From contig CAZVJA010000162.1 in the NCBI GenBank assembly GCA_964626885.1, positions 1 to 12,076 of the forward strand: a stretch of DNA of 12,076 bases, given 5' to 3'. Below the pieces are notes generated by a model, which saw only the letters and a program-made list of their open reading frames with translations, did not search any database and was not told the origin of the DNA. Origin of the DNA: CAZVJA01 sp964626885. GTDB lineage: Bacteria > Planctomycetota > Planctomycetia > Planctomycetales > Planctomycetaceae. Made by a program: the position numbers and the translations under genes. This document shows, piece after piece, positions 1 through 7,417 of the stretch. Position 1 is the stretch's first letter; every line of letters starts with the position of its first letter.

Positions 1-2
1 GG

Positions 3-161
3 TCATCCGTTCCGACGCTCGTGCAACTCGCCGAACGCGGCACATCGGGAATTCTGAACGCACAACTGATCGCCGCGCTGTTGCTGCTAGGATTTTTTCC
101 CATCCTGGCGAAGAAAGTGATGGAACGGGTCCGGCGGTCGCCGCGCGGTCCGTCAGAATAA
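3..161 (+). CDS. C-terminal fragment of a membrane protein, probably TVP38/TMEM64 (DedA-like) family
   Basis: The third forward frame is open from the window edge to a TAA at 159-161, giving about 52 residues. It contains one clear hydrophobic helix (around AALLLLGFFPILA) followed by a basic tail (KKVMERVRRSPRGPSE), the usual ending of an inner-membrane protein with the last helix leading into the cytoplasm. The flavoprotein gene starts 94 bases downstream on the same strand. TVP38/TMEM64-family membrane proteins are known to sit beside, or be fused to, mercuric-reductase-like flavoproteins in many bacteria. The family call rests mainly on that pairing plus the shape of the tail, so it is an inference. 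The start and most of the protein lie outside the window. Any unrelated polytopic membrane protein would look similar over so short a piece. Confidence 0.5.
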   Translation, partial: SSVPTLVQLAERGTSGILNAQLIAALLLLGFFPILAKKVMERVRRSPRGPSE

Positions 162-255
162 ATTCGTGGAGCCGAATGACGACGACGGATCACGATGATA
201 TGCCAGCTGCGATGCAGTGACATACGATTGGCTGAATCACAAAGGAAACGACAAC

Positions 256-1776
256 ATGCCCGAGCCGATCACGCTGCTGCCGGATGACGACCACAATCGG
301 TTTCTCGTTTCAAACGTCCATCCCGCGGATTGGGTGAATCCGGAACCGACCGGCCGTTACAACCTGGTGGTGATCGGCGCCGGGACGGCGGGGCTGGTCA
401 CTGCTGCGGGGGCAGCCGGGCTGGGTGCGAAAGTCGCGCTCATCGAAAAACACCTGATGGGAGGCGACTGCCTCAACGTCGGCTGCGTTCCGTCAAAGGC
501 TCTCCTTCGTGCCGCTCGAGCCGCGGCGGCGGTCCGCGATGCTGCTCAGTTTGGTGTCCGCGTTCCCGACGGAACGCATGTTGACTTCCCCGCCGTGATG
601 CACCGCCTGCGACGCTTGCGAGCCGGTATCAGCCCGCACGATTCGGCGAAACGCTTCAAGGAACTCGGCGTGGATGTCTATTTTGGCGAAGCGCGTTTCA
701 ACGGTTCCGATACGGTTCAAGTGGGCTCGCGGATGCTGCAGTTCAAAAAAGCGGTTCTGGCGACCGGTGCGCGTGCCGCGGCGCTGCCGATCTCCGGGTT
801 ACAGGAAGCAGGGTATCTCACCAACGAATCGGTCTTCTCGCTGACGGAACTGCCAAGCCGTCTGGCGGTGGTCGGTGCCGGACCGATCGGCTGCGAACTG
901 GCGCAAGCCTTCACGCGATTCGGTTCGCGGGTGCATCTCTTCGAGATGTCGGCGCACATTTTACCTCGTGAAGATTCCGATGCCGCCCGGATCGTGGAGC
1001 AGGCGCTGCGGAACGACGGCGTCGAAATCCTCACAGGTGCTTCACTGGCAAAAGCACGGCGGAATGGAAACGAGAAAATTCTTACGTTCCAGTATGACGG
1101 CCGGGACCGGGAAGTCGCCGTGGATGAAATTCTGATCGGCGTCGGCCGCGCTCCCAATGTCGAAGGACTGAATCTCGAGGGGGTCGGAGTTGCATACGAT
1201 CAGCGCAATGGGGTCAAAGTCGATGACCGGCTGCGCACCACAAACCCCGCGATTTACGCCGCCGGCGATATCTGCTCGCAATTCAAGTTCACGCACGCCG
1301 CTGATTTTCAGGCCCGCATCGTCATTCAGAATGCCCTGTTCTTCGGCCGCGCCAAAACCAGTGCGTTGATGATTCCCTGGTGCACATACACCGATCCGGA
1401 AATCGCGCACGTTGGAATCTACGAGCATGAGGCGGAACAGCAGGGCATCGCGATCGATACTTTCCTGCAGCCACTTGAGGGAGTTGACCGCGCGATTCTC
1501 GACGGCGATGAGGCCGGCTTCGTCAAGGTGCATGTCAAACAGGGAACCGACAAGATTGTCGGGGCGACGATCGTCGCAGCTCAAGCCGGGGATTTGATTT
1601 CCGAACTGACACTGGCGATGAACGGGGGTTTGGGGCTGAAGCGCATCGGCGGCACGATTCATCCGTACCCCACGCAAGCCGAAGCGATTCGGAAATTGGG
1701 AGATCAGTACAATCGAACTCGGCTGACGCCGATTGTTCAAAAGTTGTTTCGCAAATGGTTGTCGTGGACGCGCTAA
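256..1776 (+). CDS. Mercuric-reductase-like FAD/NAD(P)-dependent disulfide oxidoreductase
   Basis: Class I pyridine nucleotide-disulfide oxidoreductase, about 506 residues from the ATG at 256. I chose this ATG because AAAGGAAA (241-248) is well spaced before it; the upstream in-frame GTG at 217 has no comparable site. FAD-binding GAGTAG is at residues 41-46, the redox-active CxxxxC in GGDCLNVGC at C72 and C77, the ATGA motif at 169-172, a second Rossmann motif GAGPIG at 207-212, the second FAD motif AAGD at 335-338, and the dimerisation-domain His-Glu pair in HPYPTQAE (H469, E476). These mark a complete, active-looking enzyme that moves electrons from NAD(P)H through FAD to a disulfide-type substrate. 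The N-terminal heavy-metal domain and the C-terminal vicinal cysteines of true MerA are absent, so Hg(II) reduction is unlikely. It is also not an obvious lipoamide dehydrogenase, since no 2-oxoacid dehydrogenase genes are nearby. The substrate is unknown; the upstream membrane protein is its probable partner. Confidence 0.9.
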   Translation: MPEPITLLPDDDHNRFLVSNVHPADWVNPEPTGRYNLVVIGAGTAGLVTAAGAAGLGAKVALIEKHLMGGDCLNVGCVPSKALLRAARAAAAVRDAAQFGVRVPDGTHVDFPAVMHRLRRLRAGISPHDSAKRFKELGVDVYFGEARFNGSDTVQVGSRMLQFKKAVLATGARAAALPISGLQEAGYLTNESVFSLTELPSRLAVVGAGPIGCELAQAFTRFGSRVHLFEMSAHILPREDSDAARIVEQALRNDGVEILTGASLAKARRNGNEKILTFQYDGRDREVAVDEILIGVGRAPNVEGLNLEGVGVAYDQRNGVKVDDRLRTTNPAIYAAGDICSQFKFTHAADFQARIVIQNALFFGRAKTSALMIPWCTYTDPEIAHVGIYEHEAEQQGIAIDTFLQPLEGVDRAILDGDEAGFVKVHVKQGTDKIVGATIVAAQAGDLISELTLAMNGGLGLKRIGGTIHPYPTQAEAIRKLGDQYNRTRLTPIVQKLFRKWLSWTR

Positions 1777-1921
1777 CGACGAATTCAGCCGAACAAGACT
1801 TCTCGCCGCATCTCTTCCATTTTCCCTCTCTTGTCGCTATCCAGCGCAATTGTTACGTTTGACCGCTGCGATTGGGCCTGGATGACGGTCACCACGTCGA
1901 AACTTCAGAAAGCGGGAGAGC

Positions 1922-2530
1922 ATGCCAAACGGAGGTTCGAGAACTCGGAAGACCGTACCGCCGCGCGCGGCTCAACGTGAGTCCAAGCCGATCTGGCGCG
2001 CCACGACCATCCTCACCGTTCGCCACAAAGGAAAGGTAGCCCTGGGCGGGGACGGGCAGGTGTCGTATGGCAATACGATCATGAAGGCCGATACGCGCAA
2101 GATTCGCTGGATTCTCGAAAACAAAGCCCTCGTTGGGTTCGCCGGGTCGACCGCCGATGCGTTCGCACTGCTCGAACGCTTTGAGGCGCGGGCCAAGGAC
2201 TTTCCCGGCAACATCACCCGCGCCGCCACCGAACTGGCGCGCGACTGGCGAACTGACCGTATCCTGCGCCGCCTGGAAGCGATGATGGTGGTCGTTAACG
2301 AAGAGTACACGTTGCTGATCACCGGCCAAGGAGATGTCGTCCAGCCGACCGACGGCATCATCGGCATTGGCTCCGGAGGACAGTTTGCCCAGTCCGCGGC
2401 CAAGGCGCTGGTCCGGCACTCCAAGCTGTCCGCGGCCGACATCGTTCGCGAATCGCTCAAGATCGCCTCCGAAATTGACGTCTTCACGAATGAGAATATC
2501 GTGGTGGAGGAGTTCTCGTGCTCGAAATGA
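1922..2530 (+). CDS. hslV: HslV (ClpQ), peptidase subunit of the HslUV protease, with a long N-terminal extension
   Basis: Threonine peptidase subunit of the cytoplasmic ATP-dependent HslUV protease, which forms a double hexamer capped by HslU. The core begins ATTILTV; taking T28 as mature Thr1, D17 and K33 (D44 and K60 of the precursor) fall exactly where the catalytic residues of the family lie. GGDGQVSYGNT, GFAGSTADAF, RDWRTDRILRRLEA, GDVVQPTDG and GIGSGG are all conserved. The mature part is 175 residues, the usual length. Most HslV proteins start Met-Thr-Thr; here 27 basic, proline-containing residues precede the threonine, with no in-frame ATG, GTG or TTG between 1925 and the catalytic codon. 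The extension is therefore probably real and must be removed. A GGGAG (1914-1918) lies very close to the ATG. The stop overlaps the start of hslU, so the two are co-translated. Confidence 0.96.
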   Translation: MPNGGSRTRKTVPPRAAQRESKPIWRATTILTVRHKGKVALGGDGQVSYGNTIMKADTRKIRWILENKALVGFAGSTADAFALLERFEARAKDFPGNITRAATELARDWRTDRILRRLEAMMVVVNEEYTLLITGQGDVVQPTDGIIGIGSGGQFAQSAAKALVRHSKLSAADIVRESLKIASEIDVFTNENIVVEEFSCSK

Positions 2531-3867
2531 CGCCGCGAGAAATCGTCGCGGAGCTCGATAAGCACATTGTCGGCCAGAACGACGCCAAACGAGCCGTGGC
2601 CGTGGCGCTGCGCAACAGGTGGCGCTGGCGGCAGCTTCCAGATGAGATCCGCAAGGAAGTCACTCCCAAAAACATCATCATGATCGGCCCCACCGGCGTG
2701 GGAAAAACCGAAATCACACGCCGGCTCGCGAACCTTACCGGCGCGCCGTTCGTGAAAGTGGAAGCGACACGCTATACCGAAGTGGGCTACTACGGCCGTG
2801 ATGTCGAAAGCATCATCCGCGATCTGACCGAGGCGGCGGCCCACCTGATTCGCGCGAAGAAACGGGCCGAGGTCGAGGAGGCCGCCAAGCAAAGGGTCGA
2901 AGATCGACTGCTCGAGTTACTGTTTCCCGCACCGGAATGGTCGCCGAAGGATGATGAGCAGCGCGAGAGTGCCGCGCAGCGACATGAACGAACACGCGAA
3001 AAGCTCCGCGAGAAGCTCCGCGCGGGGGAGTTCGAGGAGAAAACTGTCGAAATCTCGATCGATCAACGGGTGGCCCCGGTGCAGATTTTTTCGAACCTGG
3101 GGATGGAGCAGATGGACCTCGATCTGCAGGGGATGTTCGAGAAGATCATGCCCAGGCAGAGCAACCAGCGGGCCGTCAAAGTCAGTGAGGCACGGTCAAT
3201 CCTGCTGGAAAACGAGGTCGAGGCGCTCATGGATAAGGAAGTGATCCAGGAAGAAGGACGCCGGCTGGCGGAAGAATCCGGCATTGTGTTTATTGACGAA
3301 ATCGACAAAATCTGCGGACCCGAGGATGCCGGCGGACGCGGGGCCGACGTTAGCCGGCAGGGGGTGCAGCGAGATCTGCTCCCCATCGTCGAAGGGACGA
3401 CGGTGCAGACCCGTTACGGACAAGTCAAGACCGACCATATTCTGTTCATCGCGGCGGGAGCGTTTCATCGATCAAAACCCTCCGACCTGATGCCGGAACT
3501 GCAGGGCCGGTTTCCCATTCGTGTCGAGTTGCAGGATCTCACCCGCGATGACTTCATCCGTATTTTGACCGAACCGGCGTCGTCAATCACCCGGCAGTAC
3601 GAAGCCCTGCTCGGGGCCGACGGCGTGAAGTTGAAATTCAAGAAAGACGGCATTGAGGCGCTGGCCGATATTGCTTACCAGGTGAATCAGACAACGCAGA
3701 ACATCGGCGCGCGGCGACTGCACACAATCGTCGAACGGCTGCTGGATGATGTCAGCTTCGAGGCTCCCCAAGCCGACAAGAAAACCGTCACCATCGACGC
3801 CAAATATGTGCGGCAGAAACTCGAGGCAATCACCCGCAACGAAGATTTGAGCAAATTCATTTTGTGA
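2518..3867 (+). CDS. hslU: HslU (ClpY), AAA+ unfoldase of the HslUV protease
   Basis: Hexameric ATPase that unfolds substrates and threads them into HslV. The product is 449 residues, close to the typical length. Visible: the N-terminal MTPREIVAELDKHIVGQ, Walker A GPTGVGKT (57-64), pore loop GYYG (90-93), a charged intermediate domain at about 110-240, Walker B VFIDEID (257-263), the arginine finger in GRFPIRVEL (R331), sensor-2 GARRL (397-401), and the C-terminal LSKFIL that docks into HslV. The GTG at 2518 is preferred: GGAGGAG (2506-2512) sits five bases before it, and it gives a VLEMTPREIV start matching the MSEMTPREIV form known for the family. The ATG at 2527, overlapping the hslV stop as ATGA, is the alternative. 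The gene overlaps hslV by 13 bases. The pore loop reads GYYG where GYVG is usual. Confidence 0.97.
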   Translation: MLEMTPREIVAELDKHIVGQNDAKRAVAVALRNRWRWRQLPDEIRKEVTPKNIIMIGPTGVGKTEITRRLANLTGAPFVKVEATRYTEVGYYGRDVESIIRDLTEAAAHLIRAKKRAEVEEAAKQRVEDRLLELLFPAPEWSPKDDEQRESAAQRHERTREKLREKLRAGEFEEKTVEISIDQRVAPVQIFSNLGMEQMDLDLQGMFEKIMPRQSNQRAVKVSEARSILLENEVEALMDKEVIQEEGRRLAEESGIVFIDEIDKICGPEDAGGRGADVSRQGVQRDLLPIVEGTTVQTRYGQVKTDHILFIAAGAFHRSKPSDLMPELQGRFPIRVELQDLTRDDFIRILTEPASSITRQYEALLGADGVKLKFKKDGIEALADIAYQVNQTTQNIGARRLHTIVERLLDDVSFEAPQADKKTVTIDAKYVRQKLEAITRNEDLSKFIL

Positions 3868-3978
3868 TTCGAGTGAGACTCCAAGATTCCGCGGGCCAAA
3901 CGCTGCAACATTGACGATGCAAGCAGTCAACCGGCAGCGGCGGGAATTCAGGCATCCACCACTACATTGGAGGCCCCC

Positions 3979-4371
3979 ATGGCCGATGAATCTTCCGAGA
4001 CACCCAAGCCAAAGCCCAAGCGATCGCTGGGATACGTCTCGCTTGGCTCCCGGGCGCTGATCATCCGCGATACCGACGCCATGCGCGACGGCATTCGCGG
4101 CATGGTTCGTGAAGTTTCCATGAACAAGCTGACGGTCGGACTGCCCGAAGCGCTGCCGATGAATGAGCAGATCAAAATCAAGTTGCGAAACCTCATCCAG
4201 CGATTTCGAAAAGACGCGCGCGGTGTCATTCGCCACATCGAACCCGACAAGGAACGCCAGGAGGAATTCCTCATCGAGATCGAGCTCTACACCCGCCTGA
4301 CGCCGCTCGAAGTGTCGCTGCTGAGAATGGGAATCCGCGACGATCAGCAGCACCGTCCGCGCTGGCTATGA
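3979..4371 (+). CDS. Small PilZ-like domain protein with a degenerate c-di-GMP motif
   Basis: A soluble protein of 130 residues. The ATG at 3979 is chosen because TTGGAGG (3967-3973) lies five bases upstream. After a Lys/Pro-rich, flexible N-terminus (residues 1-16), the pattern from about residue 22 to 105 resembles the PilZ beta-barrel: a turn GMVREVSMNKLTVGLPEALPM (41-61, in the place of the D/NxSxxG loop), a strand (IKIKLRN) and RGVIRHIEPD (81-90), then a strand FLIEIELY. The classical RxxxR is not seen and the D/NxSxxG loop is only loosely matched (EVSMNKLTVG), so if this is a PilZ domain it may not bind c-di-GMP. It follows hslU by 111 bases on the same strand and could be read through from it, or have its own promoter. 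No partner protein is evident. The domain call is by eye; confident only that the ORF is real. Confidence 0.6.
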   Translation: MADESSETPKPKPKRSLGYVSLGSRALIIRDTDAMRDGIRGMVREVSMNKLTVGLPEALPMNEQIKIKLRNLIQRFRKDARGVIRHIEPDKERQEEFLIEIELYTRLTPLEVSLLRMGIRDDQQHRPRWL

Positions 4372-4427
4372 TCGGCGAATCTCATCCTCGACGGTAATGC
4401 CCGATCTCTACCGGCGGCTTCAAAACC

Positions 4428-4505
4428 GGGAGGGCGAGGCTCCCGCCGAGCCGCTGCATCCGAAAATCTCTTGCCGTGGCGGCTCCACGGGAGTGTCGCC
4501 CTCCC
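4428..4505. repeat. Imperfect inverted repeat (28-base arms) at a convergent gene junction; possible bidirectional terminator or REP-like element
   Basis: The left arm (4428-4455) starts GGGAGGGCGAGGCTCCCG; the right arm (4478-4505), read as its reverse complement, starts GGGAGGGCGACACTCCCG. I count 23 of 28 matching positions, separated by a 22-base loop. Each arm also has a small internal hairpin (GGCTC/GAGCC at 4438-4452, and CTCC/GGAG in the right arm). It lies between the convergent ends of the PilZ-like gene (+, stop at 4371) and the membrane-protein gene (-, stop at 4573). The long stem suits a two-way transcription stop, though no clear T-run follows. The rest of 4372-4572 shows no gene. 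Similar GC-rich palindromes are dispersed in planctomycete genomes as far as I recall, but only one copy occurs here. Confidence 0.65.
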
Positions 4506-4572
4506 AAGTACACGGTGTCGAAACGACCTTCGTTGCGCCTTGAACTCGCGCAGTCGCAGGAGGCTTGTCGGG

Positions 4573-5253
4573 CTATTTGACCGACTCGATCATCTTGACG
4601 GCGTCCTCTTCCTTGTACGACTCTTCGTCGGTCTGGTAAAGGAGATGAACGTCTCCGGTTTTCCCCTGAAATGTTCCGGTGATCCGTCGCACCTTTCTCT
4701 TGGTTTTCGGATCTTCCCCCGAGATGAAGCTGAACTCCTCTTCGACCCCCTTGACGGTGATCTTACGGGTCTCGGTCTTTTCAGAATCAAGCCGGCGATT
4801 GTCGGAACCGCTCTCCTTCTGCATCGCCTCGCGGATCTGCGCCTCCTGATTGGGATCGTTACCCACCTTCAGTTTAATCTTGAACAACATCAGATTCGAT
4901 TTGGCATCGTCCGACGCAAACATGATGAGTTTCCCGTCCACGAAGAAGTTGTCCATCGTGGCTGCCATTTTCGGCTTCAGTTCCGGAAGCAGGGTGATGT
5001 CGGCCAGCTCCTTTTGCGCTGCGATGACCTCCTCGGGACGTTCGGTCACGGTCGGCATCATTCGGTAAGCGAAATACACAAACCCGCCGCAGCAGAGCAA
5101 CGCCCCCCCGCCGAACACCGCGAACAGGATGAGGATCACCTTGACCGCGGTGCTCATCCCCTGTTTCGGCGGGCGCTGCGATCGTCCCTGCGGCTGCTCG
5201 TGCTGATCGAACGAATCTTGATTGAACTGGTCGTCCCATTGGTCGTTCGACAT
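4573..5253 (-). CDS. Single-pass membrane protein of unknown function
   Basis: A protein of 226 residues that I do not recognise. Residues 1-35 are hydrophilic and rich in Asp, Gln and Asn (MSNDQWDDQFNQDSFDQ) and end in a basic patch; residues 36-63 form one transmembrane helix with Gly-Gly and Cys-Cys pairs (VFGGGALLCCGGFVYFAY); residues 64-226 form a charged, Lys/Glu-rich domain with beta-like stretches (ITVKGVEEEFSFISGED, RRITGTFQGKTGDVHLLYQ). The probable topology is a cytoplasmic N-terminus and an exported C-terminal domain. The C-terminal motif, ending in DEESYKEEDAVKMIESVK, resembles lineage-specific proteins seen in planctomycetes, where short N-terminal segments of this type are common. 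A GGAAGAAG stretch lies about ten bases before the ATG. A large antisense ORF over the same DNA is taken as a shadow. Confidence 0.78.
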   Translation of the reverse strand: MSNDQWDDQFNQDSFDQHEQPQGRSQRPPKQGMSTAVKVILILFAVFGGGALLCCGGFVYFAYRMMPTVTERPEEVIAAQKELADITLLPELKPKMAATMDNFFVDGKLIMFASDDAKSNLMLFKIKLKVGNDPNQEAQIREAMQKESGSDNRRLDSEKTETRKITVKGVEEEFSFISGEDPKTKRKVRRITGTFQGKTGDVHLLYQTDEESYKEEDAVKMIESVK

Positions 5254-5549
5254 AGGAATGGTCTTCTTCCGGTTATGGCTGACGGAATGGATTCATTAAC
5301 ATTCATTCGTGCGAGAAGCACGAATCTTGGGGATATTCCGCGCGTCGCTAGCCGACGTGATCATGCGGCACACCAATGGAGTTGGAGCCTCGCGTGAGAC
5401 CGGTCGGACAATCAGCCCGCATTCTGAACAGGCGTCGCTGCTGAGTCAACCACCGTGCCGCGAATCTCAAAGAGGCGGGCGCGAAAACTCCCGTGCAATG
5501 ATTTCACCGGAATAACCCGCAGCGCCGCGGCGGCCAGTTCGAGCCGTCG
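5254..5549. other. Intergenic region between two minus-strand membrane-protein genes, with a perfect hairpin
   Basis: About 296 bases with no convincing gene. The clearest element is an 8-base perfect inverted repeat, ATTCGTGC (5305-5312) and GCACGAAT (5318-5325), with a five-base loop. It is preceded on the plus strand by a direct repeat of ATTCATT (5291-5297 and 5301-5307). On the minus strand the hairpin lies about 50 bases upstream of the ATG at 5253, so it could be an operator or leader structure of that gene. It lacks a T-run on either strand and is a poor intrinsic terminator. The remainder is GC-rich sequence in which I see nothing. Confidence 0.5.
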
Positions 5550-6929
5550 TCAGATGACCCGCGTCTGTCGTTGCTCGTCCCGCCGTAGCTGCTTCAATCG
5601 ACGGCGTTCTTTCTTGCTGAGACTGCGATGCGGGTCGCTTTCCGCGCTGTCGGTGCGGGAGATCGTCGAATCGGTGCGCGATGGAGTGGAGGCCGGGCGT
5701 TCCGACGTCATTACTTTCGACGCCGAAACGGCGGGGTTCACGGGCTGTTTGACCGGGTTGTCATTGCCGCGAGGCTCGTTCGCGCTTTTCGAATGCGCTC
5801 CGCCGCCGCGGACAGTTTCGGAGGCTCGCGCCAGATGGGTCTCTTCCTCGGCGGAATCGACTTCTTCGTTGTCCGCATCATCGATCGTGTCGGAATTCGA
5901 CTCGCCGACGACCGACTTGGCCGTGGCCTTTGACGACTTGCGGGAAGCTGCGACTTTCCGTTTGCGGCGTCGTCCCGGCTGTTCCTCGTCACTCAATGCT
6001 CGCTTCCACCGGCGACTGAGGATTCGGAACGGATTCAGCTTCGACAACAGCGTACCGATCCAAGAGGGTTTTCCTTCCGGCGGCTCCACCGATTTGTAGA
6101 TCACATGCCGTATGTGCAGCAGCATGCTTTGCAGCAGCAGCACACAGCCCACTGTCAACACGCTCGACTCGACCAGCGCCAGCGGCAGGGAACTGCGCTC
6201 GGCGATCCAGCGAGGCAAATCACCGAACTGCCATGCTCCCAGAATCGCGAAGCAGAGCCCGGAAAGCCACCACAGGCAACGGCTCGAACGGCACTCGCGC
6301 ATGTCGCGATTCACGACGCGAAACGTCACCCCTCCCAATACGAGCGCCGGCCCCATCCAGAACCAGAGCTTCTTGTTGGGGAAATCGATGATCCATAGCC
6401 ACGCGATCGTCTCGCTCCAGGCGAGGTGCGCGCCGGTCACCAGCGAGACCGCCATCACGAAGTCGGCAGTCGCGGCCCAAAGCCAGACGCGATATTGCGC
6501 GTTGAAATCATGCAGGCTTCGTGAGCGAACCCACCAGATCAGCAGGGCCGCCTGACCCGACGATGCCAGCAGCACGCTGTTGAAGTAAGGTACGACCCGG
6601 TTCGATGCCAGATCGAAAAACCGCACGAGCCCGGGCCCCATCCATTCCGGATGTTCCGCCGCGCTCCAGGTCGCCGCGATGACTGCCATGCCGCTCATCA
6701 TCAGCAGCAGTCCAAGCCCCCACACTTTCCACAGCTTCGACGAGAAAAGTTTTCGAAGGGGGAAGTGCGTCGCGCGGCGCATGCGATGCAGCCGTGCCGT
6801 CTTGGAAGTTGTCGATCGCCCGGAACGACGTTTCTGTTCGCGCGCACCGTCGATCCCCTCCGACTCCGTGGCTAGACGTCGGCGTCTCCTCTCGTCCAAA
6901 GAACGGGAGCCTGCAAATCGAGCGGTCAT
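5550..6929 (-). CDS. Polytopic membrane protein of unknown function with a long disordered charged C-terminus
   Basis: About 459 residues from the ATG at 6929 (MTARFAGSRSLDERRRRR). A TTG at 6992 would add 21 residues, but they look non-coding and I prefer the ATG; neither has a strong ribosome binding site. Residues 1-60 are basic and hydrophilic. Around six hydrophobic segments follow, near residues 68-88, 115-135, 147-169, 187-205, 216-235 and 249-274, rich in Trp (LIWWVRS, LWAATADF, AWLWIIDF, LWFWMGPAL). From about residue 305 to the end is a highly charged, low-complexity tail (Arg/Lys blocks, then an Asp/Glu-rich stretch, then Ser/Thr repeats SRTDSTISRTDS), closing in SKKERRRLKQLRRDEQRQ. 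Such tails are typical of planctomycete membrane proteins, but no function follows from it. It is divergent from the Hsp20 genes and 297 bases upstream of the next minus-strand gene. Confidence 0.8.
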   Translation of the reverse strand: MTARFAGSRSLDERRRRRLATESEGIDGAREQKRRSGRSTTSKTARLHRMRRATHFPLRKLFSSKLWKVWGLGLLLMMSGMAVIAATWSAAEHPEWMGPGLVRFFDLASNRVVPYFNSVLLASSGQAALLIWWVRSRSLHDFNAQYRVWLWAATADFVMAVSLVTGAHLAWSETIAWLWIIDFPNKKLWFWMGPALVLGGVTFRVVNRDMRECRSSRCLWWLSGLCFAILGAWQFGDLPRWIAERSSLPLALVESSVLTVGCVLLLQSMLLHIRHVIYKSVEPPEGKPSWIGTLLSKLNPFRILSRRWKRALSDEEQPGRRRKRKVAASRKSSKATAKSVVGESNSDTIDDADNEEVDSAEEETHLARASETVRGGGAHSKSANEPRGNDNPVKQPVNPAVSASKVMTSERPASTPSRTDSTISRTDSAESDPHRSLSKKERRRLKQLRRDEQRQTRVI

Positions 6930-7400
6930 GAACGAACCCAGGCTGCCGCGACATGTGTCCGGCAGCCGGCAGGGAAGAGGGAGCGCCGTCAAAGCTCGTC
7001 CCTGGCTTTGAAGGGAATCTCACCGATCCCGCAACGGGGAGTCCAAGTGGGCGTCCTCGGATATACATCGGATGCGGTCCCAGTTCCGATTCTTGGCGAT
7101 TCCGCCAAGCAGCTTGAAATTGGTCGTGCGAGAACGGCTCGTCGGGAACAGTTTGCCTTGCGGAGAACCATGACGCAGTTTGCCCACGTGTCAAAGATGA
7201 TGAACATCAACAGGATAGGGTGGTGCCATTATGGCGGCTCGCCAAGATGCTGCCTAATTGGCATTTTCCCGTAGGCGTTTTTGGCAGTATTCCATGCAAC
7301 GAAATGCTGAATCGGGCAGGGGAAACTGTCGCGGCCGCACTCGGACCATATGACGCATGAAAATCGATAAGCAATTGAAATATATAGCCTTACAGTTAAT
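6930..7400. other. Divergent intergenic region, upstream part: no gene, one hairpin
   Basis: The distal half of a 735-base gap between the divergent genes at 6929 and 7665. Short ORFs here (for example 7008-7274) have no ribosome binding site and read as random sequence, so I call none. A perfect 7-base hairpin CTTGGCG (7092-7098) and CGCCAAG (7103-7109), with loop ATTC, stands about 160 bases before the minus-strand start, and GCCAT-T-ATGGC occurs near 7225. Base composition shifts to AT-rich from about 7357 (AATATATAG, TTAATTATG). That AT-rich block would suit a bendable spacer upstream of the sigma-54 promoter. I see no other structure. Confidence 0.4.
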
Positions 7401-7417
7401 TATGTCTTTGATGAATA

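Noticed and set aside
1042..1740. Minus-strand ORF (232 codons) within the flavoprotein.
   Set aside because: Antisense shadow of a gene with complete, canonical motifs.
256..1776. True mercuric reductase (merA).
   Set aside because: No N-terminal metal-binding domain, no C-terminal vicinal cysteines, and no mer genes beside it.
4471..5397. Long plus-strand ORF (308 codons) antisense to the single-pass membrane protein.
   Set aside because: Its translation is random-looking with Leu/Arg/His bias, and the minus-strand frame has a coherent soluble-TM-soluble architecture.
5455..6099. Plus-strand ORF (214 codons) inside the polytopic membrane protein.
   Set aside because: Shadow of the low-complexity Ser/Arg/Asp tail on the opposite strand; no start signal and no recognisable motif.
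7008..7274. Possible small gene in the divergent intergenic region.
   Set aside because: No ribosome binding site and no hydrophobic or conserved pattern; both strands are equally open there.
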